Part shown: piece after piece, positions 1-8,463 of the stretch
How the letters are laid out: each line of letters starts with the position of its first letter
Position numbering within the stretch: position 1 is the first letter of the stretch
Assembly (NCBI RefSeq): GCF_000003605.2
Contig: NW_003140825.1
Location: 69,319 to 86,543, forward strand
Direction: 5' to 3'
Length of the DNA: 17,225 bases
DNA from: Saccoglossus kowalevskii
Lineage: Eukaryota; Hemichordata; Enteropneusta; Harrimaniidae
Program-made: the position numbers and the translations under genes
The notes under the pieces: generated by a model
What the model saw: the letters and a program-made list of their open reading frames with translations, nothing else
What the model was told of the DNA's origin: nothing
The model's database searches: none

Positions 1-860
1 TGTATAAACCGAAAACCAATGGGACTGATGTACAGTGAACCTGTATAAACTGAAAACCAATGAGACTGATGTAAATTGAAACCTGTATAAAGTGAACACC
101 AATGAGACTGATGTAAAGTGAAACCTGTATAAAGTGAACAGCAATGGGACTGAGGTACAGTGAAACCTGTATAAAGTGAACACCAATGAGACTGATGTAA
201 ACTGAAACCTGTATAAACTGAACAGCAATGGGACTGAGGTACAGTGAAACCTGTATAAACTGAACACCAATGAGACTGATGTACAGTGAAACCTGTATAA
301 AGTGAACACAATAGGGACTGATGTACAGTGAAACCTGTAAAACTGAACACTAATGGGACTGATGTACAGTGAAACCTGTATAAAGTGAACACCAATGGGA
401 CTGATGTACAGTGAAACCTGTATGAAGTGAACACAATAGGGACTGATGTACAGTGAAACTTGTAAAACTGAACACTAATGGGACTGATGTACAGTGAAAC
501 CTGTATAAAGTGAACACCAATGGGACTGATGTACAGTGAAACCTGTATAAACCGAACAGCAATGGGACTGAGGTACAGTGAAACTTGTATAAACTGAAAA
601 CCAATGAAACTAATGTCCAGTGAAACCTGCATAAAGTGAACACAATAGGGACTGATGTACAGTGAAACCTGTAAAACTGAACACCAATGGGACTGATGTA
701 AAGTGAAACCTGTATAAACTGAAAACCAATGAAACTAATGTCCAGTGAAACCTGCATAAAGTGAACACAAGTGAAACTATGTACGGTGAAACCTGTATAA
801 CTGAACACAATAAGGACTGAGGTACAGTGAGACCTGTCTAAACCGAACACTACAGAGACC
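1..860. repeat. 42-bp minisatellite, about 20.6 copies, open at left edge
   Basis: Tandem units begin at 1, 42, 84, 126, 168, 210, 252, 294, 336, 377, 419, 461, 502, 544, 586, 628, 670, 711, 753, 794 and 834; the last is partial. The core reads TGTATAAACTGAACACCAAT followed by GGGACTGATGTACAGTGAAACC. Most units are 42 bp; a few are 40 or 41 bp. Units differ by scattered substitutions, mainly AACACC/AACAGC/AAAACC and GATGTAC/GAGGTAC/AATGTCC. The plus-strand unit contains none of TTA, CTA or TCA, so all three minus-strand frames are free of stops. This explains the long minus-strand open frames here (350-862 and 610-810), whose translation is a 14-residue periodic peptide such as GFTVHQSHWCSLYT. 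I see no sign that it is expressed. The first base is already inside the array, so its true length is unknown. Confidence 0.97.
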
Positions 861-1628
861 AAATTATCATTGTAGTTTTGACAGCTGGTTTCAGTGTACT
901 AGCAGTCAGTAAGTTCTCACAATACCTATCACTAACACATGTCCACTAGAATACAGGAGGAGCACTTTACTGCACACCTGCAGATGGGCAGCATTAAATA
1001 GATAAAACATATGTCAATTAAACTTGAACCTGAAAGGAAAACCTCTGTTGTGTTCATTATTACCTGTCAAGAGAGGGCATTAATAATCCTTGTTTTAAAA
1101 CAATCTTGCTGATGGACTTTGGTGGAAAATTACTGCTATTTCCCGTAATGTTGCTGAGATAGAAACCTGCCGAGTGGGCAATCTGTCTGTTAGTTTGTGC
1201 CATTTATTACATGTATATCATTGAAAGTGGTATATATACACTGTGGGTCTAATCACCATAGCTCTGTACTGCCTCATTTTTTTTACATGTATCAATCATA
1301 CTATCAGGTAAAAATTTATTCAATTAGAGACGTCAAATAACGAAGGGCAAACTATCTGCTACTTTCCCCGGTCAGGTACGGATGACGACGACAAATAAGA
1401 AGAAGGGAAAATAAGACAAGTATCTTGGTATCTTCCTTTTAGTCTAATGACATCATAAACCGTATAAATGATTTTCCTATCTGCTCATAAATACATCTTG
1501 GCGAAGCTGCTCTTCGTGAACGAAAATCTTTTTACCCTAATTTGATCTGCCAACAAATCTCTCATGGCCTTCCTCACACCATTTCTCCAGAGACATACAC
1601 ACTTTTTTTTAGAGTAAAAAGTGCAAAA
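861..1628. other. Intergenic or intronic DNA, no gene seen
   Basis: The minisatellite decays into unique AT-rich sequence at about 860. No open frame of useful length, RNA gene or clear repeat is visible. Runs of T and short TACATGTA-type palindromes occur, as is common across this window. Short exons below about 60 codons cannot be excluded by eye. Confidence 0.6.
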
Positions 1629-1810
1629 ATAAAGGAGCAAAAAATCATGCATGCAGCAAGGAAAAGTAATTTACTTTTACTTTTTATTTTTCATCTTAAG
1701 TAGAGATATGTAAATAGGAAAAGCGCCAACGAAATTCATAGATGCAGCAAGCAAACTAATTTGTATCAAGTTTTTTTCTTCTTCTTAATGTACGAGAGAA
1801 TTAAGTGTGT
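1629..1810. repeat. Diverged direct repeat, two copies about 90 bp apart
   Basis: The segment at 1645-1672 (TCATGCATGCAGCAAGGAAA, then AGTAATTT) is matched at 1735-1762 by TTCATAGATGCAGCAAGCAA followed by ACTAATTT. Weaker similarity continues on both sides: AAATAAAGGAGCAAAAAATC versus AAATAGGAAAAGCGCCAACG upstream, and a TTTTTCATCTTAAG versus TTCTTCTTCTTAATG stretch downstream. This fits an old tandem duplication with a period near 90 bp. The outer borders are approximate. Confidence 0.55.
1662..1678. repeat. Near-perfect palindrome
   Basis: AAAAGTAA, one T, then TTACTTTT gives 8-bp arms with a single-base centre. It lies just 3' of the conserved part of the first ~90-bp repeat copy and is not kept in the second copy. 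In DNA this AT-rich it may be chance. Confidence 0.5.
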
Positions 1811-2119
1811 GCAAAAGTCTGCCATGTAAACCCATTTATCAAAGAAAAACACAACTCATGACGACATTTGTCAATTAAATGCCAAAAAAAGTACTTTTAG
1901 TGGTAAATCTTGACTGAAAAGACTCATGTGTACAGTAGAGTGGTTTCAATTTAAGCTTCAGTTATAGACATACGGAACACAAGTTAAAAAGCTCTACTTT
2001 TAAAAAGCAGATTTTATCTAGTATATTTTAGGTAAAAATACTTGATGATACTTTTCAGTTATTTATTATATGATAAAGTCTGGTAATTTGTCTAGAATTG
2101 TCGCCAAATGGTCCGTTGA
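1811..2119. other. AT-rich DNA, nothing identified
   Basis: No open frame, RNA gene or repeat unit was recognised in this stretch. Confidence 0.6.
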
Positions 2120-2340
2120 TGAAAATTAAGATTTTTAATTAATTTTAATTAATCTACAAATTATATGCAAATTATCAAAATTAATTATTACCAATAATTT
2201 GTGTCCAAAAAACTGATTTGGTTTGTCACATACATCTCTATTTTTTAATTCATAAATCTAAAATTATGCAAATTAGCTAATTAATATACTAATTTAAAAA
2301 AAAATTGATTTTTACAGCTTTATAGCTTTAGCAGTGCATT
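2120..2340. other. Extremely A/T-rich block with TTAATTAA and ATGCAAAT words
   Basis: This stretch is built from repeated TTAATTAA words (near 2136 and 2145), two ATGCAAAT octamer-like words (2166 and 2267) and a perfect 12-bp palindrome AATTAGCTAATT at 2271-2282. ATGCAAAT is the classical POU-domain (octamer) recognition word, but it is expected fairly often in DNA of this composition. The block could be a low-complexity repeat, a degraded element or a matrix-attachment-like region. I see no boundary repeats that would define an element. Confidence 0.5.
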
Positions 2341-4189
2341 GTTGTTAGGGATATAAGAAGAAGATCCACTAATTAACCCTTTGATCATTAAAGTTAAGTT
2401 TTTTCACCTTCTGCGAAACAAACTTGCAGAATTTTTTCCGGTAATTTAGATTCAATTTTGATCAAGACCTGTAGGAGATTGAAAAATATGTCTATTCAAT
2501 CTAAAAATCGCAAAAAAATTACAGAAAAATAAATAAAAATGTACAAAATGTCACTCCAGCATTTTTGCGGGAAAAATTATATCATACAAATGGTCAATAT
2601 AGTATAGTTATATGAAATTGTGTAAAAAAAGTGGTGTTCTGTTCTCTGCTACAGAATCACTGTCCAAGTATGGAAAATACTGTGAAAGATGAGTCTCCCT
2701 TCAAAACAGAAAAGCTGTCAGAAAATATATCTAATGTGTTTGAAAAAAAATGGTTTACTGCATGATTTTCCTGCCTTCATTCCATAACAAAGAAACGCAT
2801 CTCAAATAATCTAATCATAGCCATATATTTGCTTTATGCGGCTTCATTCCTTTAAGTTGTTGGATAATTATTGAGCTCAAATGACATATTATTTCAAATC
2901 AGGTCACATTTTGACAATCGTTTTAAAAGGCCAAGGCAAAGTTTGCCCAGACATGTAACTGGATACAATAAAACAAACTACACGCACTTTTTATTGACAA
3001 AGAAAATCTGTGTCTCACCTGTTACGGAACATAAAAGCTAACACTGATATTTCTTTTCCCCATTGGATTTTGCGTAAAAAACGAATAATTGTCAGCAAAC
3101 ACTCTTATTTTTGTGTCTACGAACAGATTAAATTTCTCTGTCTCTCTCTTGCTTGCTATAATTTAATGCAATAATAAAAGCTTTCATCCGATTTTGTATC
3201 GTGATGTGTGTGCGTCACTCATACATCACTGTAACTATCTTCCCATCATAAGCTACTTATCACCCCTATAGGTGTGAATGGATTGTCCTTTGCCCAGCCA
3301 CTGTTTTCAGAGCATAAGTTTGATTAAATATTGCAAAGTTTACATCAGGACCAATAAGCACTCAAAAGCAAAGATTATTTATGTCATATTTTTTATGGTA
3401 TATTGGAGAGAAAGCGTGAGGAAAGATGAGAGGTGATTCAACTTAAAAACAGATGACAGATGAATTATACATTTTTTTAATTTCTTTTTTTATGGTATTT
3501 CTATAAATGTTTGTTCACGAACAATTGTCTGGTACGATTCGTTAAATTATTGAAGTAAATTTTAATTGCAATGTAATTTAAAGAATTAGACTTTTTGCCT
3601 ACATTTTAATGTGACCAATCACAATGGTGCGTTTATAGTCTTGTGACATCATAGTGTTTATCATAAAATTTAATATCGCTAATAATAGACACAATAGCGA
3701 GATAGACACCGCTTCCAGCAGCTAAACATTGTCTGACTTCAAGATTCAACTACTATACAATAATATGGCTAATTTTATCATAAATAACAATATCTTTTGC
3801 TCCTACATGTTTCAAATTTGTCATATGATTAGCTGATAAATCATTCCTTTGTACGCTAAACTGAGTGGGGACTGCACACATTAAATATAAATGCTGAGAC
3901 TGTGTAATATTTGCACTGTTATTTCCAGAGGGGCAGTAAAATTTAATTGTAGTTGGCACCCCTATTCAGTTAATGGTATATTCCATAATTCTGTTGAAAG
4001 ATGCATGGGGTAATTTACTATCACATGTAGGAAGGGGTGAAGGTTACTTTCCCCAGGGATATCTTTTTACTGGTAACATGTGTGCATTATTAAATAATTT
4101 ACAAAGAAGTTCATATTGATTTAAACTTTGAGTGAATGACTTTTGTAGTAATCAATAATATCCCCAACAATAGCATAATTTGTTTCTAC
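2341..4189. other. Long non-coding stretch, no gene seen
   Basis: No convincing coding frame. The only listed frame of any length, minus strand 3753-3959 (68 codons), has no recognisable domain and is of chance length. Small items are visible: a 6-bp-arm inverted repeat TTGTTCACGAACAA at 3511-3524 and a forward CCAAT word at 3614-3618 followed by ACAATGG, which resembles a SOX-type site. None of these supports a functional call alone. Confidence 0.6.
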
Positions 4190-4510
4190 AGGGGATTGCC
4201 AGGTCTGGCTGCTACTCAGTAAGGCTGTCGGCTAACTGCAATATTCCGCACATTTCTCACACTCCAATGCCGCTTAATACGAACGCCAAGATTACATGAG
4301 TTTCATCAATTTCCCAGCCCACCCTTTTAAAACATACATCATAAGTCGCTGCCATCTCTGACGATATTAAATCCAACAAGATTGGATTTTGTCCGGGTAT
4401 TTGTGCTCTCGGAGGAATTCCCCTCGTCAGAATGCCCGTGCTTTAGAGGAGAATCCGTCTTTCAGCACCGTAACCTGAAAGGTCAGAATCCTATTCGCAA
4501 AGGGACAGTA
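4190..4510. other. GC- and CpG-rich island in an AT-rich background
   Basis: Counting by 60-base line, 4201-4260 has about 50% G+C, 4261-4320 about 45%, 4321-4380 about 37%, 4381-4440 about 52% and 4441-4500 about 45%. The surrounding DNA is near 30%. About 14 CpG dinucleotides fall in this interval, whereas CpG is scarce elsewhere. All six frames are interrupted, so a long exon is excluded; a short exon, non-coding RNA exon, promoter or conserved enhancer remains possible. Homeodomain-like TAAT (in CGCTTAATACG) and an AAGGTCA nuclear-receptor half-site (in CTGAAAGGTCAG) are present. The regulatory role is inference. Confidence 0.4.
4451..4491. repeat. Hairpin bracketed by GAATCC direct repeats
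   Basis: CTTTCAG (4459-4465) pairs perfectly with CTGAAAG (4475-4481) across the 9-base loop CACCGTAAC. The stem is flanked by identical hexamers GAATCC at 4451-4456 and 4486-4491. It lies within the GC-rich island. A structured RNA or a protein-binding dyad are both possible; chance cannot be excluded for a 7-bp stem. Confidence 0.5.
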
Positions 4511-5114
4511 TGAATTATTTGAAATATGTATTTCATTAAGGGGGGACTCTGTGTTGATACGCCGTTAAGGAAGAGTAATGCAGCCCAGGCTCTAATAGGC
4601 ATCTTCCTAGAGATTAATCATTTTAACATTTCTATATGAGTGCAGTCGACAGCGCCCTACCTACATAACATGTGGAATGATGAATGAAACACTTATGAAT
4701 GTTAAAAAAGAAGCAAATTTTCTCTTTCTATTGATTGATGGCCTTCTTTTAATATCAGACTCATAAATTATTGTTAGGACTCCAATAACCAGATTTCACG
4801 GAATAAAAAAAAAAAGCTACCTCACCCCGTAATTATGATTTATACCCAGCTTGACTAGTTCTGAAAAAATTAGTAGCAGAAATATATAAAAAAAAATACT
4901 CAATATCAAAATGGCTTTGGTACTTACCAATGTGAAATGTGTAATCGAATTTTGAAATAATGAAACCAGTTCATTTTGTTTGGTTGAGTGGGGGAAATGA
5001 AAAAAGGTTCAGCATATATGGGATTAATTACGTTTTTCTTTTAAAAATAAAAAAGAAAGCGAGATGATCTCTAGCAATCATAATCAAAATTGAAACTTTG
5101 TTGGTGTAATTGGA
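4511..5114. other. AT-rich DNA, nothing identified
   Basis: GC content falls back to background just after 4510. No gene, RNA or repeat was recognised. Several A-runs occur, for example 4806-4816. Confidence 0.6.
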
Positions 5115-5168
5115 TTGAAATGCAATGAAACGATATTGACGCTGGCAGGTAGACCGACAAATGCAACG

Positions 5169-5552
5169 ATGATTATAAAGAAAAAAGGCTTTCATATTCC
5201 TTCAGCAATTTCCATTCACACTGCTCACAATGAGAAAGTGTATGAAAAGACCATTATGCTTTTGTTAATATTTCAATTACGTACTCATATTCACTTTTTA
5301 ATTATGCTTTGCCAATATGTTTTCCATTGTACAATGAAAATTGTCCCCTTTGCAATAAAAACAGCACTTCAACCGACCTGTTCACTCACTTGGCGTGATA
5401 TACCCCCATTGACTAACATTACGTCATTAAAATGCGAAACGTGTAACATACGATACTTTTTAATGCAATCAAAAATATTGTCTTCTATATTGGTTCTGGG
5501 AGTTGTGTACATCTATTTTTCGCTGCCTTTCTACTTTTTTTTTTTTTTTTAA
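5169..5552 (+). other. Unusually long open frame, unrecognised, probably not a gene
   Basis: The frame is open from at least 5115, where it would start only at TTG. Its first ATG is at 5169, giving 127 codons to the TAA at 5550-5552. I do not recognise the product. The translation is rich in Ile, Leu, Thr and Lys, has a C-terminal hydrophobic stretch (ILSSILVLGVVYIYF), and ends in Phe codons read from a T16 homopolymer. It contains the Cys pair CETC near the C-terminus. At about one third G+C, stop codons should come roughly every 13 codons, so 145 open codons is longer than expected for this window. However, the homopolymer end, lack of a known domain and lack of splice or promoter context argue against a real gene. 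A fragment of an old transposon protein or an exon is possible. Confidence 0.15.
5535..5550. repeat. T16 homopolymer
   Basis: Sixteen consecutive T residues end the open frame at 5115-5552. On the minus strand this reads as an A16 tract, but I see no retroposon body with target-site duplications attached to it. Confidence 0.9.
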
Positions 5553-7238
5553 TACAAATTTGGATTAGCCTCATGAGTAATGTCATGTCGGCTCAAATAG
5601 ACTTTCTCGCTAATGCACTCAACGTGGTCAGTCTTGAATAAGAATGAAGCTGACCATGCAGTTAAGGTGAATAAAATGATTGAACTTCGGTCAGTTTTTA
5701 GTGTTAGTCTTTCTTTTTTTCACACCATTGCTGGTAAAACTTATCTATATCTTGTCTAGTTCCGTCAAGCTTTGAATACACAATGTGATATCTATGTTTT
5801 GTAGAGTATTCTCTAATTTTCTTGAGGTCAAGTATGTGTTGACCTTTTAACTGACTATAGCACGTTGCTGCATTGTTTTATTTAGCACCTTAGAATGAAA
5901 TGGACACAAGCTGTCAACAGACACACCACAACTTTGTGCAATTTCCAAGAAGACTTTCTTAATAAGACTGTCGTAAATTCTCTCATTGTATTTTCACAAT
6001 TTCTTTTTTCATCTAAAAAGCTATAACTTCTCTTTAATATTAATTACTTAAAACAGGACAAAAAAATGCGTGAATAACATGCAACATTATTTTTGTTTGT
6101 AACTTTTCTTCATTTTTATTTTAGTTTTTATAAATGTAAACTCAATATTTGTTATGAAATATTGATAATAATTGTTAATAATAATATATATAAATTCATC
6201 TTTCATTGTCAATACCCTTTGTTAAAATATTTGTGTAGAGTAACGCTAAAAGCCTGCTGACCTATAAAATGGTCTTTATGAAAATGTTTATCTTGCCAAA
6301 TACTTTTTGTTTCACCTATGCTTCGTTATTTCTCACTTCTCCAGACACACTGTCTCATTTTTCATTCTCTTTGTGAAAATTCTAACACCATTTCCCATCT
6401 TATTGATTTCCAATCTCTTTATCTTTTTATCAGCCATTTTTCAAATTTGTTACTTGTTTTCGCACCTTGTTTTCATGTGACCTTTCGACCTGATTGCGAT
6501 AAGTTTTCCCCTGATTACCCATCATTCTTAGTAAATTTGTTTTGTCTTGAATCAGGACACTGACAATTGAATTAATTTTATTTCCTATTTCTATATTATT
6601 CAAGTAAAAGTCATTTAAAGTTTTAATATTAAAAGTCAAATTAATTCATGTGCTGCAGCTTCGCACATTGGTTTCTAAAAATACATCATATTCCTTTGCA
6701 GACTGCGCTAAATCTGTTTCCTGTTGATTCGTTTTTTTGTTATGAAACCAACCGAGTTTGAAAACGAGAGTATTCAAAAGACTTAACAAAGACACAGACC
6801 TTTGTATTGAAAAACAGAGACCTCAGTTTAGGCTCCTCACTATGAAATCTTTACGGATCAGAGGCCAGTAGTTTACTCACTATATCGAATTGGTGATGAA
6901 AACCCTTCAATAACAGCCACACAGGAAAATTAATAACTGTATGTATACATGCATCATTGTTAATATTCTATCCAAAGTAGGGGGTCTTACTGAGAAAAAT
7001 ATGATGAAAACATTCTAATAAATGCTTTCATTACTTTGCTCATAACTGTAATATTGCCGAGTTATGGTGATTAGTAATTCTGTATGGGGGTCACATACTC
7101 AAACATGATTAAGAAAGAAAAAAAATCAAAATTACACTGGGTGTTGCAATATTAGTCCTGTTAACTTGGTTTATTTCTTTTATCTTATGACTTTCCTAAT
7201 CAGTGGTCCACGTGTGAGTTGTGATTAAGCCTGTGAGA
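5553..7238. other. Long non-coding stretch, no gene seen
   Basis: The longest frames here (6318-6563 plus, 6430-6639 minus) overlap on opposite strands, have low-complexity Ser/Leu/Phe-rich or Lys/Asn-rich translations, and are of chance length. A TA-rich run lies around 6160-6195. No RNA gene or repeat family was recognised. Confidence 0.6.
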
Positions 7239-7249
7239 GGGGGGGGGGG
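7239..7249. repeat. G11 homopolymer
   Basis: Eleven consecutive G residues in an AT-rich setting. A single run does not meet the usual four-run quadruplex pattern. Homopolymers of this kind are also prone to length error in sequencing. Confidence 0.9.
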
Positions 7250-7658
7250 ATGGAATGTTCCATTGCCATGGAGGTGGGGAAGGTTAATAATGATGTGTAC
7301 CGTAGGTTTCATACTCGTGTACAGGCAGTTCAGGTATTTAATTTTCAGAAACAACATAGGCCAGATATGTTGTGAATATATATGCAGGATTATATTGCTT
7401 CCTAATTTGTTCATTATGGATGGAAAAAGGAGTGAATTCCTTCATGGACTATACATGTAGCTTCTGATTTACAGTATATGAATATGAAATTCATTCAATT
7501 TTACTAAATTATTCCCTGTGACTGCCTGTTTGAAAAACCAAATAAAATTAAGGTACCCAAGCTAGTTTTTGTTTTATTGTACTTTTCAAGTCAACATGTT
7601 AATAAGGATACAATTACACTAGAGGGCTTAACACTATGAGAAAATCACAAACACAATG

Positions 7659-7676
7659 TTTCCATGGAAACAAGTT
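7659..7676. repeat. 18-bp exact direct repeat, copy 1
   Basis: TTTCCATGGAAACAAGTT occurs here and again, identically, at 8283-8300. Its first 12 bases form a perfect palindrome TTTCCATGGAAA. The flanks differ, so this is either a short shared motif or the only surviving part of an older repeat. Confidence 0.8.
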
Positions 7677-7728
7677 CAGGTACAACCACTTTTTTATTTC
7701 TGATGTCATATATTTGATGTAACTTCAT

Positions 7729-7760
7729 CATAATATCAATAATTATTGATTGTGATTATG
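7729..7760. repeat. 16-bp perfect palindrome within a longer imperfect dyad
   Basis: ATCAATAATTATTGAT at 7735-7750 is a perfect 16-bp palindrome. The left flank CATAAT (7729-7734) can also pair with ATTATG (7755-7760) if the four bases TGTG are bulged, giving about 14 paired bases per arm. It could form a cruciform or bind a dimeric homeodomain-type protein; no element boundary is visible. Confidence 0.7.
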
Positions 7761-8282
7761 AATTTGACACCTTTTTCCTAGTTTTAGCTTTGCCAATGTT
7801 TAATTATGGGGGTTTATGGATACACTTTGTTTTACTTACCGGTACTATGATGCCAAATATGTGTCACAAAATTATGACAGATTTGTTTTTTCAGGAAAGT
7901 ATGGTTGAAAAGTGTTTTTCCCACAAATTTTCTGCCCCTTGATGTAAATGGACCACCTAACCTGTCCACAGCCAGATTTCTTCTCACCAGTATTTTGGTG
8001 TCACTTGTATTCAGATTTTCTAGTTGTTTTTTTTCTAATTTCATTGAAGATCTTGGTATAAAATAAACAGAATATTGTTGTCAAAATTGATAAAATGGTA
8101 AGCTGATTTGTGGTATTATATTCCAAAAAAATGTTATGTTTGTGCCCTATATTGCATGTACAAAGCCCTTGATAAACTTGTCTGCTGCTGTTCTAGTTTT
8201 TCTTTTTCATTTATTTGTTTGTCTGAATCAAACATCTTCATGAATTACACAATGCTTAGTGACATTACTGTAAAATATGCTA

Positions 8283-8300
8283 TTTCCATGGAAACAAGTT
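8283..8300. repeat. 18-bp exact direct repeat, copy 2
   Basis: This is identical to 7659-7676 and directly adjoins the left end of the dispersed repeat copy that starts at about 8297. Confidence 0.8.
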
Positions 8301-8463
8301 TGATGATTCATTCAATTTTTTTGCTAATTTTGGGGCCTGCTACATGCATAAAATCATCATGAGAGTTATGAAATTTCTTAACACCATACTGTTTCCCGCC
8401 ATAATTTTTTTAAAACATTTTGCATATTTTTCTAGTATTTCTTTGTTAATTTTGGGCAAATAG
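8297..8463. repeat. Dispersed repeat family, copy A
   Basis: This segment aligns with 12246-12408 in the same orientation. Shared blocks in order are TGATTCATTC, TTTTTTGCTAATTTTGG then CCTGCT or CCTGCTA, AATCATNA, TATGAAAT, a GTTTCCCGCC block, then AACATTTTGCATATTT and TTTCTTTGTTAATTTT. Copy A has about 12 extra bases (TTTCTAGTATT-like) that copy B lacks. The two copies are about 3.9 kb apart with several indels, which fits members of an interspersed repeat family rather than a recent duplication. No coding capacity is visible. Confidence 0.75.

Larger units (their letters stand above)
7250..8282. other. Non-coding stretch with palindromes, no gene seen
   Basis: Overlapping opposite-strand frames at 7196-7414 and 7221-7460, and a minus-strand frame at 7832-8044, show no recognisable domain. 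The features worth noting are the palindromes at 7659-7670 and 7735-7750, listed separately. Confidence 0.6.

Noticed and set aside
1-860. CRISPR-like array
   Set aside because: The units are contiguous with no unique spacers between identical repeats, and the setting is a eukaryotic-type genome. It is a minisatellite.
1600-1623. CACTTTTT/AAAAAGTG dyad
   Set aside because: Mostly homopolymer arms; expected by chance in DNA with many A and T runs.
2370-2560. Third member of the AACCCTT-headed repeat family
   Set aside because: Only the head (TTAACCCTTTGAT) is convincing by eye; the rest does not align well enough to call.
4479-4492. tRNA B-box-like word GGTCAGAATCC
   Set aside because: It matches 9 of 11 consensus positions, but there is no T-arm stem around it and no A box at the proper distance upstream.
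6318-6639. Overlapping frames of 81 and 69 codons
   Set aside because: Ser/Leu/Phe-rich and Lys/Asn-rich translations are typical of reading AT-rich DNA; no domain or conserved motif seen.
7239-7249. G-quadruplex
   Set aside because: A single G11 run, with no further G-tracts nearby, does not make the usual four-tract pattern.
7196-7460. Overlapping opposite-strand frames of 72 and 79 codons
   Set aside because: Both run through a G11 homopolymer, mirror each other on opposite strands and give no recognisable protein.
8264-8277. Third MITE end (TACTGTAAAATA)
   Set aside because: The word matches the element's terminus, but no further arm sequence and no partner end follow.
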